A stretch of 8,594 nt of DNA from Betaproteobacteria bacterium (GTDB lineage Bacteria; Pseudomonadota; Gammaproteobacteria; Burkholderiales; Burkholderiaceae_C), in the NCBI GenBank assembly GCA_009927195.1, contig RFNL01000179.1:1-8594 (forward strand), read 5' to 3'. Each line of letters starts with the position of its first letter. Position 1 is the first letter of the stretch. A program made the position numbers and the translations under genes. Positions 1 through 5,494 of this stretch are shown here, in pieces. The notes beneath the pieces are model-generated. The model ran no database searches. It saw nothing but the letters and a program-made list of their open reading frames with translations, and was not told the origin of the DNA.

Positions 1-195
1 CTGGGCCAATATCCGGTCAGCTACCCGATCGCCTTGGGCGGCATGCAAGGCAGCGAATGGGGCAAGGCCATGGGCAATGCCAATGGCGGATTGCCTTTCA
101 CTGTGGTTTTGAATGCCAATGGCGACATGATTGCCCAATATTTGGGTAAATTAAAGGCTGATCAAATCAAATCTTGGGTTAATGGGGACGTTTGA
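1..195 (+). CDS. TlpA/ResA-like thioredoxin-fold protein, C-terminal fragment
   Basis: The reading frame is open from base 1 to a TGA at 193-195, giving the last 64 residues of a protein whose start lies outside the window. The segment Gly-Gly-Leu-Pro-Phe-Thr-Val-Val-Leu (about residues 31-39 of the fragment) is the cis-proline loop and following beta strand of thioredoxin-fold proteins. It is followed by an Asn-Gly turn and an amphipathic C-terminal helix ending in Ile-Lys-Ser-Trp-Val, as in TlpA/ResA-type thiol:disulfide oxidoreductases. The CXXC active site and any signal peptide or membrane anchor would be upstream and cannot be checked. Family members usually act on the periplasmic side to reduce disulfides, for example in cytochrome c maturation; that role is inferred. 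The stop lies 72 bp before accB with no clear terminator between them, so read-through into accB is possible. Confidence 0.75.
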   Translation: MGQYPVSYPIALGGMQGSEWGKAMGNANGGLPFTVVLNANGDMIAQYLGKLKADQIKSWVNGDV

Positions 196-267
196 AGGCG
201 GTTCACGGGAAAATAGATCTTTTTGGTGTAAATTCGCCGCTTCTTCGTTCAAGGGTGGGTATTGATC
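196..267 (+). promoter_or_regulatory. accB leader: possible promoter, AT-rich palindrome and ribosome binding site
   Basis: This 72-bp gap holds three things. An imperfect AT-rich palindrome at 211-224 (AAATAGA/TCTTTTT, one mismatch) is centred on AGATCT. A TAAATT hexamer at 229-234 could be a -10 box (4 of 6 matches), but I see no good -35 at normal spacing. A purine-rich AAGGGTGGG at 251-259 lies 8 nt before the ATG at 268 and is the likely Shine-Dalgarno. The ribosome binding site is the firm part; the promoter and operator readings are weak. Confidence 0.35.
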
Positions 268-738
268 ATGGATTTGAGAAAGCTTAAGACCCTCATTGAC
301 TTGGTGTCCGAGTCCAATGTGTCTGAGTTGGAAATCACCGAAGCCGAGGGCAAGGTGCGCATTGTCAAAGCCGTGCATAACCCTGTGGTGGCCATGCCTG
401 TGCCGCTCGCCGCCCCAGTGACCATGGTGGCGCCGCCATCCGTGGCAGCCCCCACAGTTGCCAGCGTGGAGGCAGCACCACTGGCCCCAGTGGTGGAGCC
501 CGCCGGCCATTTTGTCAAGTCGCCCATGGTGGGCACCTTCTATCGCGCATCCAGTCCAGGGGCCAAAGCATTTGTCGAATTGGGATCGGTGGTCAAAGAG
601 GGTGAACCCATTTGCATCATTGAAGCCATGAAGATCCTCAACGAGATTGAGGCCGATGCCAGCGGCACCATTACCCAAATCCTGGTGGAAAACGGTCAGG
701 CGGTGGAGTTTGGTCAACCCATGTTTGTGATCGCCTAA
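268..738 (+). CDS. accB: Biotin carboxyl carrier protein of acetyl-CoA carboxylase
   Basis: AccB (BCCP) carries the biotin that shuttles CO2 between biotin carboxylase (AccC) and the carboxyltransferase (AccAD) in the first step of fatty acid synthesis, in the cytoplasm. The product is 156 residues, the same length as the E. coli protein. An N-terminal helical segment (1-35) is followed by a flexible Pro/Ala/Val linker (about 38-80) and the biotinyl domain (82-156). Residues 119-123 are Glu-Ala-Met-Lys-Ile, and Lys122 is the biotinylation site. The 'thumb' insertion typical of bacterial BCCP (Ser85-Pro-Met-Val-Gly-Thr-Phe-Tyr onward) is present. I chose ATG 268 over the in-frame TTG 262 because it fits the family start (Met-Asp-Leu-Arg-Lys-Leu) and sits 8 nt after a purine-rich ribosome binding site. 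accC follows after 10 bp. Confidence 0.97.
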   Translation: MDLRKLKTLIDLVSESNVSELEITEAEGKVRIVKAVHNPVVAMPVPLAAPVTMVAPPSVAAPTVASVEAAPLAPVVEPAGHFVKSPMVGTFYRASSPGAKAFVELGSVVKEGEPICIIEAMKILNEIEADASGTITQILVENGQAVEFGQPMFVIA

Positions 739-748
739 GTTCTTAACC

Positions 749-2098
749 ATGTTCAAGAAAATTTTGATCGCCAACCGTGGCGAGATCGCGCTTCGCATCC
801 AACGCGCTTGCCGCGAGATGGGCATCCAGGCGGTGGTGGTGTATTCCGAGGCCGATCGCGAAGCCAAATACGTCAAACTGGCCGAAGAGGCGGTGTGCAT
901 TGGCCCAGCGGCCTCAGCTCAAAGTTATTTGCACATGCCCTCCATCATTTCGGCCGCCGAGGTGACCGATGCCGAGGCGATCCACCCGGGCTATGGTTTT
1001 TTGAGCGAAAACGCCGATTTCGCCGAACGGGTTGAAAAAAGCGGTTTCAAATTCATTGGCCCGACGCCCGAGTCCATCCGCATGATGGGCGACAAGGTGT
1101 CGGCCAAGCAGGCCATGATCAAGGCCGGTGTGCCTTGTGTGCCCGGCTCGGAGGGCGAGCTGCCCGATGACCCGGCCCAAGTGCGGCGCATTGCCAAAAG
1201 CGTGGGCTATCCCGTCATCATCAAGGCCGCAGGCGGTGGGGGTGGGCGCGGCATGCGCGTGGTGCACACCGAGGCGGCCCTGATCCATGCGGTGCAAACC
1301 ACCAAGGCCGAGGCCGGCGCTGCGTTTGGCAACCCGGCGGTTTACATGGAGAAGTTTCTATCAAATCCGCGCCACATTGAAATCCAGGTGATGGCCGATC
1401 ATTTCAAGAATGCGGTCTACCTGGGCGAGCGCGATTGCTCCATGCAGCGGCGGCATCAAAAAATCATTGAAGAGGGGCCTGCTCCCGGGATACTGCGCAA
1501 ACTGATCGACAAAATTGGCGAGCGCTGCGCAGCGGCTTGCAAGCGCATTGGCTACCGTGGTGCTGGCACCTTTGAGTTTTTGTACGAAAACGGCGAGTTT
1601 TACTTCATTGAGATGAACACCCGGGTGCAGGTCGAGCACCCGGTCACCGAGTTGATCACTGGTGTGGACATTGTAAAAACCCAAATCATGGTGGCTGCCG
1701 GTGAAAAACTGCCCTTCACCCAGCGTCAGATTGCGGTCAAGGGCCATGCGATCGAGTGCCGCATCAACGCCGAAGATCCGTTCAGCTTTGTGCCCTCGCC
1801 GGGGCGCATCACCATGTGGCATGCGCCGGGTGGGCCGGGCGTGCGGGTGGATTCGCATGTCTACACCAATTATTTTGTGCCGCCCAATTACGACTCCATG
1901 GTGGGCAAAATCATTGTCTATGGCGATACCCGTGAGCAGGCCATCGCGCGCATGCGTATCGCTTTGTCCGAGACCCTGGTCGAAGGCATTCACACCAATA
2001 TCCCCTTGCACCGGGAGTTGATGGTGGATGCCAAGTTCATGTCCGGCGGCACCAACATCCACTACCTGGAAGAGTGGATTGCCGCGCGCAAACGCTGA
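749..2098 (+). CDS. accC: Biotin carboxylase subunit of acetyl-CoA carboxylase
   Basis: AccC uses ATP and bicarbonate to carboxylate the biotin on AccB. The product is 449 residues, as in E. coli, and the catalytic residues fall at the same numbers: ATP-binding Lys116 and Lys159, the glycine-rich loop at 162-168, Glu201, His209, Lys238, metal ligands Glu276 and Glu288, Asn290, catalytic Arg292 and Glu296 in the Glu-Met-Asn-Thr-Arg-Val-Gln-Val-Glu-His motif, and Arg338. The order is biotin carboxylase N-domain (1-115), ATP-grasp (116-315) and C-domain (about 335-440). All three parts are intact, so the enzyme should be active. The start ATG lies 10 bp after the accB stop and has only a weak Shine-Dalgarno, which suggests translational coupling to accB. 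Its TGA overlaps the prmA ATG. Confidence 0.98.
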   Translation: MFKKILIANRGEIALRIQRACREMGIQAVVVYSEADREAKYVKLAEEAVCIGPAASAQSYLHMPSIISAAEVTDAEAIHPGYGFLSENADFAERVEKSGFKFIGPTPESIRMMGDKVSAKQAMIKAGVPCVPGSEGELPDDPAQVRRIAKSVGYPVIIKAAGGGGGRGMRVVHTEAALIHAVQTTKAEAGAAFGNPAVYMEKFLSNPRHIEIQVMADHFKNAVYLGERDCSMQRRHQKIIEEGPAPGILRKLIDKIGERCAAACKRIGYRGAGTFEFLYENGEFYFIEMNTRVQVEHPVTELITGVDIVKTQIMVAAGEKLPFTQRQIAVKGHAIECRINAEDPFSFVPSPGRITMWHAPGGPGVRVDSHVYTNYFVPPNYDSMVGKIIVYGDTREQAIARMRIALSETLVEGIHTNIPLHRELMVDAKFMSGGTNIHYLEEWIAARKR

Positions 2099-2994
2099 TG
2101 CATGAACTGCGCCTGCTCGCGCCGCAAGACCGCGTGGAGTGGTTAAGCCAAGCCTTGGAGGCTTTGGACGCGCTCAGTGTGTCGGTGGAAGATGCCGATG
2201 CCCACAGCGACAGTGAATCGCCCTTGTTTGGGGAGCCCGGCATGCCCCCGTCCCAAGCCGCTTGGGACCGCTCGCAGGTGACGGCCTTGTTTGCCGACCA
2301 GGCCATGGCCCAAGCAGCCTCAGATGTGTTGGCTTTGCAAGATCTTTTTGAAACCTGTCAGCTGCTGGGGATCACAGAACTGGTGGAACAAGACTGGGTG
2401 CGCTTAACGCAGTCGCAGTTCGCGCCGGTGGAGATCACTCCCGATTTTTGGATTGTTCCCACCTGGCACCAACCCCCGGCCCAAGCGCAGCGGGTGTTGC
2501 GCCTGGACCCTGGCTTGGCCTTTGGCACGGGCACCCACCCGACCACGCGCATGTGTTTACGCTGGCTGGCCCACAACGACATCAGCGGGATGTCGGTGCT
2601 CGATTACGGTTGCGGTTCTGGCATCCTGGCCATGGGCGCTTGTTTGCACGGTGCGACCCGGGTTGATGCGGTCGATATCGACCCCGACGCGGTGCAGGCC
2701 ACGCGGCTCAATGCCCAGGCCAATGGTGTGGTGTTGCAAGCGGGCTTGCCCGATCAGGTCCAAGGCCCCTACCAATGCGTGTTGGCCAATATTTTGGCGT
2801 CGCCCTTGCAAGTGCTGGCCCCCTTGCTGTGTGGGTTGGTGCAAGACCAGGGCGGGCATTTGGTGCTGGCTGGTATTTTGCAGCGCCAGGCAGAGCGCTT
2901 GCAGCAGGCTTATGCACCTTGGTGCCGTTTGGGTGTGCACGACACCGAGGACGGTTGGGTATTGATGACCGCACGCTTTGGCCCCTCCGCCTAA
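2098..2994 (+). CDS. prmA: Ribosomal protein L11 methyltransferase
   Basis: PrmA uses S-adenosylmethionine to methylate ribosomal protein L11, at several amino groups in E. coli; loss is tolerated there. The product is 298 residues, close to the E. coli length of about 293. The N-terminal substrate-recognition domain (1-about 60, Met-His-Glu-Leu-Arg-Leu start) leads to the Phe-Gly-Thr-Gly-Thr-His-Pro-Thr-Thr signature at 142-150. The SAM-binding Asp-Tyr-Gly-Cys-Gly-Ser-Gly is at 169-175, the acidic loop Val-Asp-Ile-Asp-Pro-Asp at 192-197, and Asn-Ile-Leu-Ala at 231-234, all typical of PrmA. I chose ATG 2098 over an upstream in-frame TTG at 2074 because it matches the family start and overlaps the accC stop (ATGA-type overlap), implying coupled translation. 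Confidence 0.95.
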   Translation: MHELRLLAPQDRVEWLSQALEALDALSVSVEDADAHSDSESPLFGEPGMPPSQAAWDRSQVTALFADQAMAQAASDVLALQDLFETCQLLGITELVEQDWVRLTQSQFAPVEITPDFWIVPTWHQPPAQAQRVLRLDPGLAFGTGTHPTTRMCLRWLAHNDISGMSVLDYGCGSGILAMGACLHGATRVDAVDIDPDAVQATRLNAQANGVVLQAGLPDQVQGPYQCVLANILASPLQVLAPLLCGLVQDQGGHLVLAGILQRQAERLQQAYAPWCRLGVHDTEDGWVLMTARFGPSA

Positions 2995-3024
2995 AACCTG
3001 GCGCAGGTCCCGGGGAGCGCCACC

Positions 3025-3030
3025 TACAAT
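3025..3030 (+). promoter_or_regulatory. Possible -10 box just upstream of the DUF3426 gene
   Basis: TACAAT matches the sigma-70 -10 consensus at 5 of 6 positions and lies in the 45-bp gap after prmA. Initiation about 7 nt downstream would fall near 3037, only about 3 nt before the ATG at 3040. No good -35 is visible 17 bp upstream (cgcagg at 3002-3007). The only GGAG-like stretch (3012-3016) is too far from the ATG to act as a Shine-Dalgarno. The reading as a promoter for a nearly leaderless message is tentative. Confidence 0.35.
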
Positions 3031-3039
3031 GCGCCCATC

Positions 3040-3858
3040 ATGACCTTGGCTGTGCAGTGTCCCCAGTGCCTAACCGCTTTCAAGGTGGTGCAAGACCAAC
3101 TCAAGGTGGCGCAAGGGTGGGTCAAGTGCGGTCGCTGCCAACAGGTGTTCAACGCCCACTCACATGGGCTTGAACTGGATGAGATTGGGCCGACCCAAGA
3201 CAGCGGGCCCGTTGTGCACCCCAGCACGGCGATGGCCGAGCCTTTGGCCCCTGCCGATGCACCGGGCGAGGGTTTGCAGCCAGACGCATCAACGCCTGAC
3301 ACGATTCAGGTGTCATCCATCAACCCAACAGCCATTGCTCAAGGCATGGACGCCAGCGAATTCGGCATGCCGTTGGCAGAGCGTGCCGCACCACGGTCAC
3401 GTCGCATTTGGACAGTCCTGATCGGCGTATTGGGTTTGCTATTGGCCGCGCAAATGGCTTGGTGGAACAAAAGTCAGTGGTTGGCCCATTGGCCGCAGGC
3501 GCATGAGTGGGTACAGGCCGCATGTGCGCAAGGGCGCTGTCAAATGGATTGGCCCCATGGCCTGGACGCGGTGATGATTGAGCGCGCCCATTTCGAGCCC
3601 GATGGGGAAGGCCACCACCGCTTGCAAATTCAGCTCTCCAACCGCGCCCAACACACCGTGGCCACACCTTGGTTGGATTTGACGCTCACCGATGATGAAG
3701 ACCGCATCGTCATTCGGCGCATGTTGGCCCCACAGGAGATGGGCTTGCCCCAGCAGTTAAGCCCAAACATGGATGTGGTCTCGAGTGTGTATTGGCGGGT
3801 GGACTCGGATGTGGAGGATCGCCTGAGCGGCTACCGGGCAGAGATTTTTTACCCTTGA
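3040..3858 (+). CDS. Zinc-ribbon, single-pass membrane protein with DUF3426 domain
   Basis: Function unknown. The 272-residue product opens with an MJ0042-type zinc ribbon: Cys7-Pro-Gln-Cys10 and Cys30-Gly-Arg-Cys33. A low-complexity acidic/Pro/Ala linker (about 45-115) follows, then one hydrophobic helix at about 124-141 preceded by basic residues (Arg-Ser-Arg-Arg). The predicted topology therefore has the zinc ribbon in the cytoplasm and the rest in the periplasm. The remainder (about 145-272) fits DUF3426, including the Cys162/Cys167 pair and the Trp-Leu-Asp-Leu-Thr-Leu strand. This zinc ribbon-TM-DUF3426 layout next to prmA recurs in Burkholderiales as I recall, but I know of no established role. 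The gene may have its own promoter; the kinase gene follows 13 bp downstream. Confidence 0.88.
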   Translation: MTLAVQCPQCLTAFKVVQDQLKVAQGWVKCGRCQQVFNAHSHGLELDEIGPTQDSGPVVHPSTAMAEPLAPADAPGEGLQPDASTPDTIQVSSINPTAIAQGMDASEFGMPLAERAAPRSRRIWTVLIGVLGLLLAAQMAWWNKSQWLAHWPQAHEWVQAACAQGRCQMDWPHGLDAVMIERAHFEPDGEGHHRLQIQLSNRAQHTVATPWLDLTLTDDEDRIVIRRMLAPQEMGLPQQLSPNMDVVSSVYWRVDSDVEDRLSGYRAEIFYP

Positions 3859-3871
3859 AGAAAGAGCAAAT

Positions 3872-4783
3872 ATGGCTTCGTTGATTTGTGGTTCCTTGGC
3901 GTTTGACACCATCATGGATTTTGAGGGGCGCTTTGCCGAACAAATACTGCCCGATCAGTTGCATATTTTGAATGTGTCATTTTTGGTGCCGGCCTTGCGA
4001 CGTGACTTTGGGGGCTGCGCCGGCAACATCGCTTACAGCTTGAATCAATTGGGGGGGCAGGCCTTTCCCGTGGCCGCATTGGGCAGTGATGGGGCGACCT
4101 ATGTGGAGCGTTTGCACAGCCTGGGCATCGATACCCGTTGGGTGCGCACCATGCCCGACAGCTATACCGCCCAAGCCATGATCATGACCGACCGGGACAA
4201 CAACCAAATCACTGCGTTTCATCCAGGTGCCATGGGCTTGGCCCACCAAATCCCGCTGGAGCCTGTGCCAGGGGTGCGTTTGGGTATTGTCTCGCCCGAC
4301 GGGCGCGATGCCATGCTCGAGCACGCCCAGCAGTTCAAGGCCGCAGGCATTCCCTTTGTGTTTGACCCCGGCCAAGGCCTGCCCATGTTCAATGGCGAGG
4401 AATTGACCCGGTTTATCCAGGCCGCCGATTGGGTGACCGTCAACGACTATGAAGGCAAGATGCTCAGCGACCGAACGGGCATGAGCCATGCAGATATTTC
4501 ACACCAAGTGCGTGGTTTGGTGGTTACCTTGGGCGCACAAGGCTGCGAGGTTTGGGAGGCGGGCCACAAAACCTTGATCGATCCGGTCAAGGCCAAAGAG
4601 GTGGTTGACCCCACTGGCTGTGGCGATGCCTGGCGTGGTGCATTGTTGTATGGACTGGAGCAAGGCTGGTCATTGGCCCGTTGCGCCACCTTGGGCAACC
4701 ACGTCGGTGCTTTGAAAATTGCCCAGCGGGGGCCCCAAAACTACCACATCCCAGACGGTTTGGCCGATTCAATCCCGGCCTGA
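3872..4783 (+). CDS. PfkB-family kinase, probably a nucleoside (adenosine/inosine) kinase
   Basis: This 303-residue protein belongs to the ribokinase/PfkB superfamily, which phosphorylates sugars or nucleosides with ATP. The first signature, Gly-Gly-Cys-Ala-Gly-Asn at 47-52, precedes the substrate-binding region. Asn191-Asp-Tyr-Glu194 is the N-x-x-E metal/phosphate motif. Asp246-Pro-Thr-Gly-Cys-Gly-Asp252 is the second signature with the anion hole and the presumed catalytic base Asp252. From memory, the start (Met-Ala-x-Leu-Ile-Cys-Gly-Ser), the Asp-Asn-Asn-Gln-Ile-Thr-Ala-Phe-His-Pro-Gly segment and the Asp-Pro-Thr-Gly-Cys-Gly-Asp motif closely resemble the Burkholderia thailandensis broad-specificity nucleoside kinase, so a purine-salvage role is favoured over a sugar kinase. 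Automatic annotation would probably say 'carbohydrate kinase'. A GAAGAAAGAG stretch just before ATG 3872 is a good ribosome binding site. The gene lies 13 bp after the DUF3426 gene and is probably co-transcribed with it. Confidence 0.88.
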   Translation: MASLICGSLAFDTIMDFEGRFAEQILPDQLHILNVSFLVPALRRDFGGCAGNIAYSLNQLGGQAFPVAALGSDGATYVERLHSLGIDTRWVRTMPDSYTAQAMIMTDRDNNQITAFHPGAMGLAHQIPLEPVPGVRLGIVSPDGRDAMLEHAQQFKAAGIPFVFDPGQGLPMFNGEELTRFIQAADWVTVNDYEGKMLSDRTGMSHADISHQVRGLVVTLGAQGCEVWEAGHKTLIDPVKAKEVVDPTGCGDAWRGALLYGLEQGWSLARCATLGNHVGALKIAQRGPQNYHIPDGLADSIPA

Positions 4784-4817
4784 TCCTGCGGGCCGCGGCA
4801 GCGGCGGGCGCGCGAAT

Positions 4818-4843
4818 GCACAGGCGTTTGCGCCTTGCGCTTT
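4818..4843 (+). terminator. Weak hairpin after the kinase gene, possible terminator
   Basis: GCA(C)AGGCG TTTG CGCCT TGC at 4818-4838 forms an 8-bp stem with one bulged C and a 4-nt loop, 34 bp past the kinase stop. The following T run is only three bases (gcTTTa), so it is at best a weak intrinsic terminator. It may end plus-strand transcription before the convergent histone-like gene. Confidence 0.35.
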
Positions 4844-4880
4844 ACCCGTGCACCCATTCTTGCGAAAGTGCGAGGGGCCC

Positions 4881-4914
4881 AACAAAAAGCCCGATGCCGT
4901 TGAGCACCGGGCTT
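4881..4914 (-). terminator. Intrinsic terminator of the histone H1-like gene
   Basis: Read on the minus strand, AAGCCCG pairs with CGGGCTT (arms 4908-4914 and 4887-4893). The stem continues through one mismatch with TGC/GCA around a 6-nt loop and runs directly into TTTTTGTT (plus-strand AACAAAAA at 4881-4888). This is a classic GC stem plus U-tract, 36 bp beyond the stop of the minus-strand gene at 4950. On the plus strand the hairpin has no T-tract, so it acts in one direction. Confidence 0.8.
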
Positions 4915-4917
4915 GAG

Positions 4918-4951
4918 CAGCGGCGAACCGCTGACCAGATCTTTGCAGATC
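4918..4951 (-). other. Two further hairpins in the 3' region of the histone-like transcript
   Basis: On the minus strand, GATCT-GCAA-AGATC (4938-4951) overlaps the stop codon. It is followed by a perfect CAGCGG-TTCG-CCGCTG hairpin (4918-4933) with a UUCG tetraloop, before the terminator hairpin. The second is a 6-bp perfect stem; the first is a 5-bp stem. Stability on RNA is inferred from base pairing only. Confidence 0.55.
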
Positions 4952-5294
4952 AGGGCTTGTGCGCCGTTGGAAACGGCCATGCCGCTTGTGGGTTCAGAGT
5001 GGTCTGAGCCGCAGGGGCAGCAGGGGCTGGCGCCGCTTTGACAGCGGGTTTCTTCGCAGCAGGCTTTTTAGCGGCGGCCTTTTTCGCAGCCGGCTTTTTG
5101 GCGGCCGCTTTTTTGGCAGCGGGCTTTTTAGCAGCTACTTTTTTGGCTGCGGGCTTTTTCACCGCGGGCTTTTTAGCGGCCGCTTTTTTGGCTGCAGGCT
5201 TTTTAGCGGCTACTTTCTTTGCTGCGGGCTTTTTAGCTGCAGCTTTCTTTGCGGGGGCCTTCTTTTTTGTGGCCGATTTTTTTGCAGTTGCCAT
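4950..5294 (-). CDS. Histone H1-like Lys/Ala-rich DNA-binding protein
   Basis: The 114-residue product is extremely rich in Lys and Ala. Residues 2-10 lead into repeated pentads of the form Lys-Lys-(Pro/Ala/Val)-Ala-Ala or -Val (about 11-87), as in the tails of eukaryotic linker histone and bacterial H1-like proteins (HctB, the AlgP C-terminus). Such tails bind DNA through charge and help compact the nucleoid; that role is inferred. A separate C-terminal tail (88-114), Ala/Pro-rich and ending with Thr-Thr-Leu-Asn-Pro-Gln-Ala-Ala-Trp-Pro-Phe-Pro, is not basic and recurs in Burkholderiales homologues as I recall. The start is secure: AGGAG lies 6 nt before the ATG (plus-strand ctcct at 5301-5305). 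The gene is monocistronic-looking, with a strong terminator downstream. Long hydrophobic or Gly/Phe plus-strand frames over it are complement artefacts of the repeat. Confidence 0.9.
   Translation of the reverse strand: MATAKKSATKKKAPAKKAAAKKPAAKKVAAKKPAAKKAAAKKPAVKKPAAKKVAAKKPAAKKAAAKKPAAKKAAAKKPAAKKPAVKAAPAPAAPAAQTTLNPQAAWPFPTAHKP
5034..5264 (-). repeat. Degenerate 15-bp tandem repeats encoding Lys-Lys-x-Ala-Ala/Val
   Basis: The core of the histone-like gene is about fifteen copies of a 15-bp unit. On the plus strand it appears as variants of gggctttttagcggc / gcttttttggctgc. Third-position changes keep the protein pattern while breaking DNA identity. Copy number is likely to vary between strains by slippage or unequal recombination. 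Confidence 0.85.
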
Positions 5295-5372
5295 AGGTTT
5301 CTCCTAGATCAAGTGAACAGATCGTTGGGTGGAAAACACTTTGTGGGCCTTTGGGGGCTCACCAAGCGATCC

Positions 5373-5400
5373 ATGGCGTTGGACCTGGGTCCAGCGCCAT
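5373..5400. repeat. 28-bp inverted repeat between nrdB and the histone-like gene
   Basis: Arms ATGGCGTTGGACC (5373-5385) and GGTCCAGCGCCAT (5388-5400) are inverted copies separated by TG, with one position (T against G) off. Neither side has a T-tract. The surrounding 200-bp gap (5295-5494) shows no convincing gene. Besides this element and the histone-gene ribosome binding site, it holds a perfect 10-bp palindrome ATTTGCAAAT at 5452-5461. The element could be an operator, an RNA hairpin at the end of the nrdAB message, or a dispersed repeat. Confidence 0.6.
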
Positions 5401-5494
5401 GAACACGAAGCGCAAACACCCTGGCCCGCGGTGGGCGATGAAGGCAGAGTGATTTGCAAATGGGGTACATCCAGTGGGTTAGTGCAAAGGTGGC

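Noticed and set aside
3977..4489. Minus-strand 170-residue frame opposite the PfkB kinase
   Set aside because: His/Gly-rich antisense translation without motifs; the plus-strand kinase explains the sequence.
5262..5270. A AAA AAG slippery heptamer in frame near the start of the histone-like gene (minus strand)
   Set aside because: The -1 frame reaches a stop after about nine codons, and no suitably placed stimulatory stem or internal Shine-Dalgarno is evident; such runs are expected in a Lys-rich gene.
5038..5307. Plus-strand frame of 89 residues with repeated Phe/Ala/Gly/Leu that looks like a membrane protein
   Set aside because: It is the complement of the Lys/Ala pentad repeats; the minus-strand gene has a strong ribosome binding site and terminator, this frame has neither.
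4959..5402. Plus-strand 147-residue Gly/Phe/Cys-rich frame
   Set aside because: Also an antisense product of the repeat, running past the histone-like start into non-coding sequence with no matching ribosome binding site.
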